Below, piece by piece: positions 12,015 to 22,251 of a stretch of 64,000 bases of DNA (positions are counted from its first letter, which is position 1; each line of letters starts with the position of its first letter). Both the position numbers and the translations under genes were made by a program. The stretch comes from Gnomoniopsis sp. IMI 355080 (lineage: Eukaryota; Ascomycota; Sordariomycetes; Diaporthales; Gnomoniaceae), in the NCBI GenBank assembly GCA_027946555.1, contig JAPEVC010000078.1, positions 62,001-126,000 on the forward strand. The letters run 5' to 3'. A model generated the notes under the pieces. That model saw only the letters and a program-made list of their open reading frames with translations. It was not told where the DNA came from and ran no database searches.

Positions 12015-13868
12015 TCAGGTGGACAAGGCTACGGCATCGTAGTCCACCTCACACGAGGTAGACCCAGCGGGTATAGGTTCTGGTTCCATCGACTTCCACG
12101 CCTTGCCCAGCGACAACTCGTACAAGGCCAGTTCCTTAGGCGGCCCGCCCCCGAAGAATGGAATATCATCTAAGACCGCCTGCATGCATCGACTCAGCTC
12201 TGCATTATGCTTGGTGGCGCAATAGACGATTCCCAACGGTGCCAGAATGACCATGATCCGGTCTTTAGTTGTGATGAGATTCTTGTACAGCGAGGGGATC
12301 AGACGAAATGCTTCTAGAGCGGGTTGACAGACGAATTTGACCTCGCCGGGGAGCAATAAAGGCGACGAGGTCTTGCGTCTTCGCACGGTGCGGAGATATG
12401 ACATATCCTCTGTGGTGAGAGGTGCGTTGTGGGGTTGACCAATGTGGAGGTGGTCTTCGAGCTGCAGGAGGTAGATGAGACCGGCGTTGTAGGTCAGCAT
12501 CTCGAGGGCCAGCTGCGTGGTGTCGAACTCAATCATTGTCGCGAGCTGTTCTCTGAAGACGACCGTGTCGATTTTATGCAATTTCAGGTTCGAACATACC
12601 TCGTGGCCTGCGTTTGGGTTCACCTTTTCCCACGCCGACCGCCATTCCGTTAATTGTGTGCGAAGCTGCCCAACCTTCTGGTGGAAAGAGGACCTTGTTT
12701 TGGGGGAGATTGGATGTTCGCTGGCAGCCATGTCATTGACTATGCCAGGCATCTCCGCAAGTATGTCTATCAAGCGGTCAAGGGAAGTCTTTGGTACTTT
12801 TTCCCAGGGAACCGTCTTCCACCTTGGTTCTTCGAGGAAAATACGTCGGCGGATTGCGAATGACTGGCATATCTACCCACTCTGTCAGTGTCCACGCTGT
12901 CCAATCCCTACGAAAGCAAAGTGTGGAAAGGCTGTACCAGCAATGCCCGGCATGACCGGAAGGCCGTGAGCAATGGCTCTTCTTGGAAGGCTTCCGGGCC
13001 ACAGTGCTTCAGAATTTGGGCGACCCCGAGGTTGTGTATTAACCTAAAGTCTCCGTCGATGGCGAACTTTGAACGGCCCCTGGTCAGTGAACGCAATAAG
13101 GTATCAAGAATGACTCGCGAGACATAGAACAGCGAAGCGACAACAGACAACAGCAAGGCGACGTACCGAATACATGCCCAGTATCACGATTGGCACGCAA
13201 AGCCGCGCCAGCTCTACCTTCGCCTCGGCCCCTCGCGTGAGCAAGGTCTGGACCTCCCTCAAACTCTTTCCATAGAGCTCCAGCCCCATGGACCTCAGAC
13301 TTTTGTCCGCATGCCCAATTCCCATGTGTCCGTACGCCAGCGCAAGACTGCACATGTGGCTCGCTGTAGGAGCCAAATCGTTCTCTCGCGCCAGCTGCAA
13401 GAACGGCTTCCAGAAATACGCCCAGCCATAGGTCGCGAAGAAATAGCTAAAGGCCATATGTTCCTGGAAGGCGGTGAGGTTCAGTTCGGGTGGGGGCCCG
13501 AGGGCCTTTAGCTCGCGATGAACATGGTGTTGTTCTGAGAAGTCCTGCTCTGATCGTGCAAGTTTCGTGCGCTGCTGGTTGGAGGGTGGGAGGACGATCC
13601 GGGCGAGGCGTTGGGAGCCCTCGGGCTCTGTCACTACGACAAGCGACTGGATGCGCAGCCCAAGTTCATAGCCCTTGCATACATAACCTGACTTCAAACA
13701 CCGCGCACATGCCGGTCGGGCTTTGTCTATTCAACGTGTATGACGCTGGTCAGCACAAGTGCTGCTGCAAGGGACAGCTCGGAGGTTTGTCTTGCTCGGG
13801 TACACACCGCATTTGATCCTCCGCTTCCTACATGTGCCACAGTACCCGCTGGTCGGAGGACGACCCAT
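12015..13868 (-). CDS. Zn2Cys6 transcription factor
   Basis: Four exons, complement(join(12015..12863,12938..13066,13167..13726,13808..13868)), give 532 residues. The ATG at 13868 opens a short first exon holding half the zinc cluster. After splicing, the six cysteines are at 10, 13, 20, 27, 30 and 37, the canonical C-x2-C-x6-C-x6-C-x2-C-x6-C spacing, with basic RKRR between them. The rest resembles the fungal-specific regulatory region: a GPEAF-type helix, then FLEEPRW, TVPWEKV, and long helices to the C-terminus. Intron 1 interrupts the zinc cluster between Cys20 and Asp21. Intron 2 uses an AAAG acceptor with CTGAC about 15 bases upstream; the earlier CAG breaks the frame. It probably regulates nearby or unlinked pathway genes; targets are unknown. 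Confidence 0.87.
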
Positions 13869-14571
13869 CGCTTACAGCACAGCTGTAGCTGGAGTATAGT
13901 AAAACCGGAGCAAGGCACGATATTAGCTGGGGAGACAGGCACGACGAACGGTTGGTCAGTGTTTGGCGCTGTCGCTGCCGCACCTCGAGCTCAGATACCG
14001 GATGCGGTCAGGTTTCGGGAACACTCAACAAGGGGGCAGGACAGGGGCAAGCAGGCTGGGCAGGCTGAATGGCTAGATGGGACTCGCTGCGGTGGATTCT
14101 CCGGGAGATGATTTGACGTGCGGCGTTTTCCAGATTGACGTGCAGTATTTGATGCAATAGCTCGTTAAAAGTAACTCGATGGGGAGGCCTCAAGATTGGC
14201 GAGATCGATGAAGCGGAGGCGTGGCTTGATTATGAAAGAAAGTAGTTCACTCAGCTCCGAGGTGCCCCAAGAAGTCGGGGTGCCACGCGCTTGTGATGCA
14301 GATTCGGGTTGCTCGCCTAACAATAACATTAATGAAATGCTCCACCGAAAGCTGTCGATCCCTGTGACCCGTATCTATTTGCCGACATAAGGTATGTATG
14401 CGCCCTTCATCTGCTGACGCTCGCCCCAACGGTCTTGACCTTGACGGTGCTAACTGAGGTAGCATTCGGGAATAAGCGACACCGAGAACACGGATTTCAC
14501 GTCCGAACCCACGTTGTGAATTGGGTTTCTGAATTTATACTTTCAAGCTAACCCCGATACATTGGGTGGGT
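13869..14571. other. intergenic, regulator promoter
   Basis: This stretch lies between the start of the Zn2Cys6 gene and the stop of the HPP gene on the same strand. No gene or clear binding site is recognised. Confidence 0.45.
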
Positions 14572-15569
14572 TCATAGTCTTCTCGATAAGCCTTCTAAAT
14601 ACAGTCTTTCTTCCGGTTTGAGATGAATATCAGACGCAGTAAATATTCCGTTGCTCGTCACGGTGATGATGGGATAGTCGCCGGAACGTGCAGGATACCC
14701 CATGTCGTCGTCGATGGATGCTCCTGAATGTCGAACCTCCAACTCGGATCCAGCTTCGACTTTAGCCTGCTCGCTATCCCCAGAGTCACTACGTCCACGG
14801 ACCCAGAACGCCCCTACTTCGTCCGGCGTCCACCAGTACAACGGGTACCTTCTCTGCAAGTTATTGATGAGCAGGCTCACCACCAGCATGAGTGCGCAGT
14901 CTAGCATGACAATCGGCACGAGCAGCCAGCCAAGGCGGGTGACACTCTCGTCCGTCACCGCGAGGACCGCAGTCGCGCCGGCAGGTGGGTGGACCGTTTT
15001 GATGAGGCCCATCACCACCATGGTCAAGCCACAGGATAAAGCACCGGCGAACCATTGCCGTTCGTCTGACTGCAAGGTGGCGCTCCGGGCGACGCCCTTG
15101 CTGATGGCAACCCCGATGATGCTGCCCATCAGCTGACCTAGGAATACATTGCGTGGCTGCGCGAGAGGTGAATCAATGGCGCAAAATTCCAATACCGCTG
15201 CCGCGCCCTTTCGCACGTGTCAGTGTCTCATCGATCTATGATCCGGGGATCAGCCCCAGGGATTCTGGGGGACGGGGGTGGCATTACAAAGCTGCCTAAG
15301 ATTAAAGGAACTTCCCGATTCTCAAAGGCTAAAATTTGTCCATTGACAGCGTATATCAACGACAACGAAGCCAATGCACCGAGGAATGACCAAAGAGCCA
15401 CGACGACATTCCCCAGAGGTTGTGCCTGCTCGTGACGATAGCCCAAGAACCGGCTAAGAAGTGGCGGTAGGCGCCTCGCGGGCGAGGGGAGGAGGTATGG
15501 GTTAATGAACCGGTCAAAGTCGATATCCCACCGTGTGCTTTCTCGTGATGATATTGCTTTTGATTTCAT
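14572..15569 (-). CDS. HPP-family integral membrane protein
   Basis: Two exons, complement(join(14572..15207,15288..15569)), give 305 residues. The 80-base intron begins GTAATG and ends at an AAAG acceptor with a CTGAC branch. Splicing yields LGSFGAAAVLEF, followed by DSPLAQPRNVFLGQ and the signature KTVHPPAGATA. The first ~40 residues are polar. Four or so hydrophobic segments follow, then a ~75-residue acidic and polar C-terminal tail. HPP proteins are a widespread four-TM family; some plant members have been linked to nitrite transport, but the fungal role is not settled. It lies in tandem with the Zn2Cys6 regulator, about 700 bases downstream of that gene's ATG and upstream in transcription order. 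Confidence 0.9.
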
Positions 15570-17294
15570 GGCATATGGAGTTGGGCAATTCGCTCAACAT
15601 CAAGTCAGTGGCAACGTGTGCAAGATAGAGCTGACGTTCGAACGGCACGCGAAAGAACGCATCATCGGCACGGGTGCTCTAGCTACCTACTTTCCTACCC
15701 TTATATAAGACATCGCGAAGTCCGTGCCCCGACTCGGTCTATGCTGCCGAACACAAAGCAGACGAATGCTGAGCGACAGCAAAAGGGGCAACCGGGCAGG
15801 CTGGTCTGTTGGAGGAGTTTTAACTATGTTTGTTTTACGTGATGGAAGACGAGATTCGTACTGCAAACGGCGTCATATTAGCAAACAGAAATGCACTCCA
15901 AGGTCAGGCGAGACGTCGCTGTGTCAAATACCCCATTTCGAGCCAACGCTTGGGAGGACACGGCGCCCTTTTGATGCGCATCTCCGCGGAGAGGGGAGAC
16001 GGCATCCCGAACCCTCCCACTGTCTCGAGGACTGAGAGTAGGACTAAAATTGTCCGCGTTCAGATTCGAACTGTTTAAATAAGGGCAAGAAATCGCCCCA
16101 ATGAAATGCAGTTCAATCTGGTTTTCCTGTCCGTGTAACCCGTCCAGGTCTGCACTGCTGCTCTTACCTTCTCCGGCACACCTGTCGAGCAAGGCACATA
16201 GCCAGCAGCACGCAGCCCACTCGCCCTTCCCCCAGGCTCCATGACAAATTACAGATCGAACAGTTGCGGCACCCCTCTCCGGGCCGGAACAATTGCTTGT
16301 TGGGTTTCCAGGGCACGTCGTGAGTCGGTTGAGATTTTCAAAGTATGCCACGAAGAACGAAGTCGGGGGGTGTTAAAAGAAGGGCGAGCTGTCAAGACTG
16401 TCGTGTCAAGCAAAGGCCGTCTGCACGATCCTCGTTACTGCAACTTAAACCGGATTTAAGTTGATTATTTCTCCGTGCCCCACGAACCCGGTCCCGGGAC
16501 TGCACGCCAGTCCCCGGATCTTGCGGATCTCATCTCTTCCAGAGAGATCTAGATTGTCTCTACAATAGCTCTACCACCATCATAAGTACTCCCTTTACAA
16601 AAAGTTGCAAATGAGTACGGTGGGCTGCAGGCAAGCAAAACGACATGTCTTGGATGAATTTCAATAGTACATCTGCTGATGCGCAGAAATCCAGTCTCGT
16701 CAGTCTCTTCATTGCGTTGGTGGCTAAAGTGGCTGTCCCCTTTCCCATGCGCGGGTATTTGGCACAGAATAAGCAATCCCTGGCACCCTGCAGATGGTGT
16801 GCTACCACCTCTCAAATTGTTTCAAGTTTGGTGGCCTAATATGTCCGCTCTACCAATCACCTCAAGGCCTGGCCAAAATATCAACTTGTTTTGTTTGCGC
16901 CACTGGGATAATTGCGGGCTTCCAAACTGCCGGAGCCTTACGGCGTCGTGAAATTAAAGGATGGTGTTGGCAAACATGCCGAAGCGTTGATGCTGTACTT
17001 GTGGCGAGTGCCCTTTCAATCTGGATCAGAACATTGGCGTGTTGGCGTCTGGGCTGGTGGTGGATTGCGATAGAAATAATAAAGCTGACGAGCCGCCGTC
17101 AACATGTTGTACTGGTCTTGTCACCGTTGTCTGCCATTGTAGTCTGCTGTCTGCTCTTTGCAACGCTCACCATAGTCATTCCTTCGTGAAAGCAACACCA
17201 CAGACTTTGACAGTCACTTTACTTCGCTTCTGTTGCAGCTCGCTCACTTCAGTCTTTCTTTATCACGAGCAAAGAACTTCAACCCACTTTCAAG
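15570..17294. other. intergenic, 1.7 kb, promoters of HPP and GH12 genes
   Basis: The HPP gene and the GH12 gene diverge from this space. No coding frame is convincing. The ~100 bases before the GH12 start are pyrimidine-rich (CTTCTGTTGC, CAGTCTTTCTTTATC), as is common in fungal core promoters. Confidence 0.5.
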
Positions 17295-18724
17295 ATGCAA
17301 TTCATGTTGACTACCGCCCTCTTGGGCAGCCTCGTAACCATGTCGGAGGCGTCTCGGTGCAAGCATCGTCCAGGACACCATCATAACGGTTCTTCACTGC
17401 TGCCTCCAGGATATCATCATAACGGTTCTTCATTTCTCCCTCCAGCTCCGTATGCATCCGGTCAGGCTACCCAGCACGTAGCAACGACCACCGTTCATAT
17501 ATCCTCCTTCGAGCCAACCGAGCCGACTAGCAGTACTCTCGCTGTGAGCGAGCCTCTTGTGCCAATGTCATCAGACACAGTATCTGCTACCTCCTTGATC
17601 CAGACAACTCCCACTAGCAGTACTGAAGTCGTGAGTGAGTCCTCAATCTCGTCGGACTCGGTTCCTGCTAGCTCTTCGGTCGAGACCACCCTGATTACTT
17701 CATCCATACTTGCCTCGACTACTCCAGAGGTGACGGAGTCAGTCTCTTCGGAGTCAGTTGCTGCTAGCTCTTCCATCGAGACGACCCCGGCTATTGTGTC
17801 CGTGGCTTCAACTGCTTCAGAGGTGGCCTCCGAGTCTGCTGCCTCCTCAACGGTCTCATCTACTGCGTCTGAGGCTACTTCGGCTCTTCCCTCTGTGGTG
17901 GCTATCGCCAATGCCCCGGCAGCGGCTGAGATGTGTGCGGATAACCAGGACACTGTCCTCACCGAATGGGGCCTTGTGGTATCTAACTACCGCGTCGAGG
18001 AGTCAAGTGTTGAGGGAACGGTGTGCACCACCTACAACGGCATGGTCACGCTTCCCGACGGGCAGGCTGCGGTCAAGTTCACCGCCGATGCCAACTTGGT
18101 CTTTGAGGAGGCCACTATAAACGACAACAAGTATTACTCCAACGCCGGCCTTGGGGCGAATGTTCCTTCGCAACTCAGCAGCATTAGCTCCATCCCGGCT
18201 TCGTATAGCTGGTCCAGAACGAACACGACCGCCTTTAGGGGTAAGTGATCATATTATCAACCCTGTGTGGTTTCATACGTCGCCCCTTGCTGACGACCCT
18301 GATTCTAGGCAATGTCGCCTTTGACTTTGTTCTTGCACCTACATCCGACGACCGGACGTCCTCTGCCACCAAGGAGGTCATGATGTGGCTCCACTGGCAA
18401 GGAGACCAGCTCCCGCTCGCCTGGAACAACGGCACCAAAGCCACGCTCGATTTGTACGGGACGACCTGGGACATGTACCAGGGCATCAACTACAACATTG
18501 GCTCCGGTTCTGGTGTGCAATTGACAACTATCCTGCCTCAGACGGACTTTGGCGCGACTGGCAGCTGGTCGGGAGATATCAAGGATTGGTTGGACGCTCT
18601 GGTCGCACAGGGACTGTTCACTGATGACTACTATGTCACCAATGCGAATGCTGGAACTGAGCAGTACTGGGGCGACTCTGTGTTGGTTTCGACGGTGTCG
18701 CTCGCGATTGACTTGATTGCTTAA
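17295..18724 (+). CDS. secreted GH12 glycoside hydrolase with Ser/Thr-rich N-terminal stalk
   Basis: Two exons, join(17295..18240,18309..18724), give 453 residues. A signal peptide (about 1-19) is followed by two copies of a His/Pro-rich HHNGSS..LPP element (28-50). Then comes a ~150-residue Ser/Thr/Glu/Val stalk (about 60-205) likely to be O-glycosylated, and a C-terminal GH12-like domain (about 214-453). GH12 marks are SSIPASYSW, RGNVAFDFVLA, nucleophile Glu338 in KEVMMWL, SGDIKDWLDALV, and acid/base Glu433 in AGTEQYWG. Family enzymes are beta-1,4-endoglucanases or xyloglucanases that retain configuration. Most fungal GH12 proteins are only about 230-250 residues with no stalk, so the N-terminal extension is unusual. 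Several aromatic positions near the active site differ from Cel12A-type enzymes, so substrate is open. Confidence 0.86.
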
Positions 18725-19249
18725 GGAAGAGGAGGCCACACGAGATTTTGGTCTAGAGGTAGCACATCTGGCCTCCTGCCGTCGTTGCTCATATGAACAG
18801 GTTGTACGTTGTACACGCAGAAATGCATAGGTTGAGCTGGGCTTACCCTTGGAATAGAATTGATCCAGGCTGTAGTCTCATCTCCCGTCTTAAAGCCCTG
18901 CCAGCGCAACTGCGCCATAGTGTCAGTGCCGTACAGTCGCTCTGCTACTTTTGACCGGCCGTCTCGAAAGTTGATTGCATGTTCAAGCAGGTATGGGGCA
19001 GGTAGAGCGCGTGTATCCTTTCTGCACTTGTATGGGAGGAAAGAGTCTCTTCTAGATCAGACTTGGTGAAGGAGAAAGACGGAGATGCATATGTATATAT
19101 TGGAGTTATGTCTGGAAGCGATAATTCTGTTGTGAACTTAACTGAACATCAAGCAACAAAATGAAGAACGAGAGAAGTTTGGTGGGCGCAAGAAAGACAC
19201 CCACAAAATGGGATGTTCGGCCACAGAGCGGCACAAGTTACACAGACGC

Positions 19250-19280
<31 letters not shown>

Positions 19281-19951
19281 GCCGCAAACACGTGTGTCAA
19301 ATGTCTGATCGGAGGTCTGAAATACGTGAACGTGAACATGTCGGCAGAGTATGTACCTTCAAAGGCTCAGTAGGACTTTTGAGCTTTGACTCTCTGGCAT
19401 TTGTCTGGCGTTTGCGGTCAACAGCCCATTTCTTGGATGACTCGCACAAAGGTCGAGGTATAATCACCAAATCTTCATAAGGGTTTACACCTGACCTCGG
19501 GTGGCTTCTCATAGGTTGCAGATCTCAGATTGGGGTTCGTACAATCATGGCCCGAGCCATCAGAGAGTATATCTATCTAGAGGTAGACAGACTTCAAGAT
19601 ATGTTCACTCACAATGTGCCATTAAATGGAAGATTCATAGGTGCATAGATAAATGATTTTACTTCCATTCAAGATCCGGAGCTGAGCGACGTGTACGGAA
19701 CACTGCGACACGGAAACCTGCGCCGGATGAAGGATTCTCACCCCTGTCGTTCGCAATTAGCAAAGCGGGCAGGCGGCACAAGAGCTGAGGCGTCAGACGC
19801 AGACTCCAGATAACATTCTGCCCGACCTCACTCGTTCTCTTCTCATCTCTGCGGTCTACCACGGGGCCTCGCGGTTACGAGACCGCTTCCTCAACTCTTG
19901 GCTCACCACACTCGGAATCATATCAACACCCGGCGCTCTGGCCAGTTGACA
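18725..19951. other. intergenic, 1.2 kb
   Basis: No gene is supported between the GH12 gene and the SDR gene. The stretch includes a 28-base A homopolymer at 19250-19277. The frames on either side of it are artefacts of the A run. Confidence 0.55.
19250..19277 (+). repeat. poly-A tract, 28 A
   Basis: This is an uninterrupted run of 28 A. No retroelement body is visible upstream on either strand, so it is more likely a simple homopolymer than a SINE or LINE tail. Length may also reflect sequencing slippage. Confidence 0.9.
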
Positions 19952-21079
19952 ATGTGGACCCCCTCATTTTTCCCCCATGTCACAACTTGGCTCAAGACGG
20001 GCGTCAGCCACATCGAGTATGAATTCAAGCCGCTCCACATTTTCGCCCTGATCGGCATCTTGCTCGTTCTCTACGTCGTCGAACGCGCCTTCGACTTTGT
20101 CTTTTTCCACTTTGCCACCCCGCGCGAGGCGCTGCAGGGCTACAAACGCCGCGGGCCCAAGCCGACGTATGCGCTCATCACCGGCGCCAGCGCCGGGATC
20201 GGCTTCGGGATCGCCAAGGCCCTGGTGAAGCAGGGCTTCGGCGTGATCCTTCTCGGGCACAAGGCGGACGAGCTCGCCGAGGCGGCCAACGCGCTGCGGG
20301 GCGCGCTCGTGCTGCCCGAAGATGCGGACCCTACAAAGATTCCGGTCGACGAATATGTCAAGACGATCGTCATGGACGCTATGACTGCCACGCCGGAGGA
20401 GATGGAGGAGAAGCTGCGGGCGGCCATTATCGATCCGGGACTGCGCGTCTCCATCCTAGTGAACAATGTCGCGTCAAACCCGATCAAAGGGCAGCTCTTC
20501 CGCCAGATCTCCACGTATTCGCCTGACGAAATTGACAACACCATCGCCTTGAATGCGCGGTTTCCCGCACGACTTACGACGTTAATGCTACCTGTGATTA
20601 TCCACAGAGGCTCGGGATTTGACGCCGAAGGCATATCGTTTGGAACTCATCGGCGATCCCTGATCCTAAACGTCAGCTCGGACGGCATGTCCGGCTTACC
20701 ATATATGATTCTGCACGCTGCTACCAAAGCTTTCAATTGGTGCTACAGCAGGGGTCTGGCGCGCGAGATGGAAGCCGACCCGAGCACTAGCCATGTCGAC
20801 GTTCTGGGTATTTTGCCCGGCGAAGTGAGGACTCAGGGACACATTTTCGGAGTGTCGAAATGGGCGCCAGACTCAGAGAAGTTTGGTCAATACGTTGTCG
20901 AAAAGACAGATGGGGCTATTGCGAGAGGTTGGAGAGAGATGCAGCCGTACTGGTTGGACCATCTCCGGGCCATTTCACAAAATCTGGTCTCCGAGAAGTC
21001 TCTGACCAAAGGAACCCTGGGTGTGATGAAATACAGGCAGAGTGATTGGGAGGCCCAACATAAGGCCAAGGATGACTGA
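19952..21079 (+). CDS. membrane-anchored SDR (3-ketoacyl reductase/hydroxysteroid dehydrogenase type) with altered active site
   Basis: A single exon of 375 residues; the first in-frame ATG is at 19952. One N-terminal membrane span (about 28-52) precedes a Rossmann fold: cofactor motif TGASAGIG at 77-84, NNVAS at 171-175, Asn201, and Ser242-Ser243. The layout resembles ER 3-ketoacyl-CoA reductases and 17-beta-HSD12-type enzymes, which act on acyl or steroid ketones with NADPH. The catalytic YxxxK motif reads HAATK: position 255 is His (codon CAC) where Tyr is expected, while Lys259 is kept. Tyr251 lies four residues earlier and is not at the normal spacing. The protein may be a pseudoenzyme or use different chemistry. 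No frameshift or stop is present. It is convergent with the repeat precursor, ending about 245 bases away. Confidence 0.87.
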   Translation: MWTPSFFPHVTTWLKTGVSHIEYEFKPLHIFALIGILLVLYVVERAFDFVFFHFATPREALQGYKRRGPKPTYALITGASAGIGFGIAKALVKQGFGVILLGHKADELAEAANALRGALVLPEDADPTKIPVDEYVKTIVMDAMTATPEEMEEKLRAAIIDPGLRVSILVNNVASNPIKGQLFRQISTYSPDEIDNTIALNARFPARLTTLMLPVIIHRGSGFDAEGISFGTHRRSLILNVSSDGMSGLPYMILHAATKAFNWCYSRGLAREMEADPSTSHVDVLGILPGEVRTQGHIFGVSKWAPDSEKFGQYVVEKTDGAIARGWREMQPYWLDHLRAISQNLVSEKSLTKGTLGVMKYRQSDWEAQHKAKDD

Positions 21080-21324
21080 GTCGAGACAAGACACACTCGA
21101 CGGAGACCATGGATTCCAGACTAAAGTTATCGTAAAAATGGCGCTGCCAGTACGTGTACGTTCTGGATGCCCTTGTCTGTATTGTCATTGACAAGTCTAG
21201 CCTCAAGATTATTTACAATTTAATGCAGCGTCCGCCACCTGTGACCATCCGAGATACTAGTCTTCCATTACTGTTTCCTTCGCAAGTGTACCCACGACGA
21301 TGACCAATGTCCACGATGGGCTAT

Positions 21325-22185
21325 CTACTCATCCGGCTCCGCAGCATCCTGAGCGGCCGCAGCATCCTCAGGCGAGTTACCCTGAAGAGCAGCCAAGATG
21401 CTGGCCATATCCTCGTCTTGGCGCTTCTTGGTGTCAGGCTCAGCAGCATCCTGGGCAGCAGCGGCGTCCTCAGGAGAGTTGGATTGGAGGGCAGCCAAAA
21501 TGCTTGCCATATCGGTTGAATCATCTTGACGCTTCTTGGTGTCAGGCTCAGCGGCGTCCTGGGCAGCAGCCGCATCCTCAGGCGAGTTACTCTGAAGAGC
21601 AGCCAAGATGCTGGCCATATCAGTTGCATCATCTTGACGCTTCTCAGTATCCGGCTCAGCGGCATCCTGGGCAGCAGCCGCATCTTCAGGCGAGTTGCTC
21701 TGGAGAGCAGCCAAGATACTAGCCATGTCGGTTGGATCATCTTGACGCTTCTTGGTGTCAGGCTCAGCGGCATCTTGGGCAGCGGCGGCGTCCTCAGGAG
21801 AGTTGGTTTGGAGGGCAGCCAAGATGCCGCTCATGTCGTCGTCCTGGCGCTTCTTGGTATCAGGCTCGGCTGCATCGGCGGCAGCGGCGGCATCCTCGGG
21901 GGAGTTAGCTTGGAGGGCAGCCAAGATTCCGCTCATGTCATCGTCCTGACGCCTGCCGAGACCCTGGGTCGCTGCGGTGGCATCGTCGGGGCTGTTCTCG
22001 CCGAGAGCCGCGATGGCACTGGAGACATCTTCTTGCTGTGCGTCGGGAGCAACCATTTGGACTGCGGCCGCATCCTCGGGACTGTTCGTATTAAGGGATT
22101 GGAGCGCCGAGTTGGCGTCCTGAGTGTTGACTGGCGCCGCATTGGCGGCCAGAACGGCAAATGCAATGATGGCGAGTGAATGCAT
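21325..22185 (-). CDS. secreted Kex2-type tandem-repeat precursor protein
   Basis: A single exon of 286 residues. A signal peptide (1-18, ending ANAAP) precedes a degenerate leader with two weak repeat copies (19-79). Six repeats follow, starting at residues 80, 114, 148, 184, 220 and 256 (34, 34, 36, 36, 36 and 31 residues). Each has the plan QDD(x)2DM-SILAALQ-xNSPEDAAAA-DAAEPDT and all but the last end in KKR or EKR. Arg-Arg at 78-79 closes the leader. These are standard Kex2 sites, so the Golgi protease should release up to six acidic peptides, each with N-terminal Gln able to cyclise to pyroglutamate. There is no Cys, Trp or Tyr anywhere in the protein. It is neither a known alpha-pheromone nor a Tyr-crosslinked RiPP precursor. 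Function is unknown; Kex2-processed fungal peptides include pheromones, repellents and signalling peptides. Confidence 0.88.
   Translation of the reverse strand: MHSLAIIAFAVLAANAAPVNTQDANSALQSLNTNSPEDAAAVQMVAPDAQQEDVSSAIAALGENSPDDATAATQGLGRRQDDDMSGILAALQANSPEDAAAAADAAEPDTKKRQDDDMSGILAALQTNSPEDAAAAQDAAEPDTKKRQDDPTDMASILAALQSNSPEDAAAAQDAAEPDTEKRQDDATDMASILAALQSNSPEDAAAAQDAAEPDTKKRQDDSTDMASILAALQSNSPEDAAAAQDAAEPDTKKRQDEDMASILAALQGNSPEDAAAAQDAAEPDE
21328..21948 (-). repeat. in-frame tandem repeat array, six units of 93-108 bp
   Basis: These six direct repeats encode the precursor peptides. Unit starts on the minus strand are at 21948, 21846, 21744, 21636, 21528 and 21420. The three central units are 108 bases and nearly identical. 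The first two are 102 bases and lack a two-codon insertion after QDD. The pattern suggests unequal exchange with later homogenisation. Confidence 0.9.
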
Positions 22186-22243
22186 GTTGAAAGACGCGAT
22201 TCGTATGAAGGAGCACAGCTCTAGTCAAAAGGTCAAAAATAAA

Positions 22244-22251
22244 CTTATATA
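22244..22251 (-). promoter_or_regulatory. TATA box of the repeat precursor gene
   Basis: TATATAAG on the minus strand lies about 58 bases upstream of the ATG at 22185. That fits a TATA-type core promoter with a short 5' leader, as often found for strongly or conditionally expressed secreted-protein genes. A role is inferred from sequence and position only. Confidence 0.55.

Noticed and set aside
16050..16075. tRNA-like B box (TTCGAAT)
   Set aside because: The flanks do not form a T-arm stem of five pairs and no A box or acceptor stem is found upstream. A similar TTCGAATCC near 23495 fails the same test.
19250..19277. Poly-A tail of a retroelement
   Set aside because: No reverse transcriptase frame, Pol III boxes or target-site duplication is visible around the tract.
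21526..22179. 217-codon frame on the plus strand opposite the repeat precursor
   Set aside because: It is the mirror of the tandem repeats: a repeat array open in one frame tends to be open in others. It has no ATG-led signal or family pattern, while the minus frame has a signal peptide and dibasic sites.
21325..22185. Dikaritin-type (ustiloxin/phomopsin-like) RiPP precursor
   Set aside because: The KR-bounded repeat layout fits, but no repeat holds a Tyr and no UstY-like gene is near, so this class is not supported.
21325..22185. Alpha-pheromone precursor
   Set aside because: Repeats lack the Trp/Cys decapeptide core and the usual acidic dipeptide spacers of known ascomycete alpha-pheromones.
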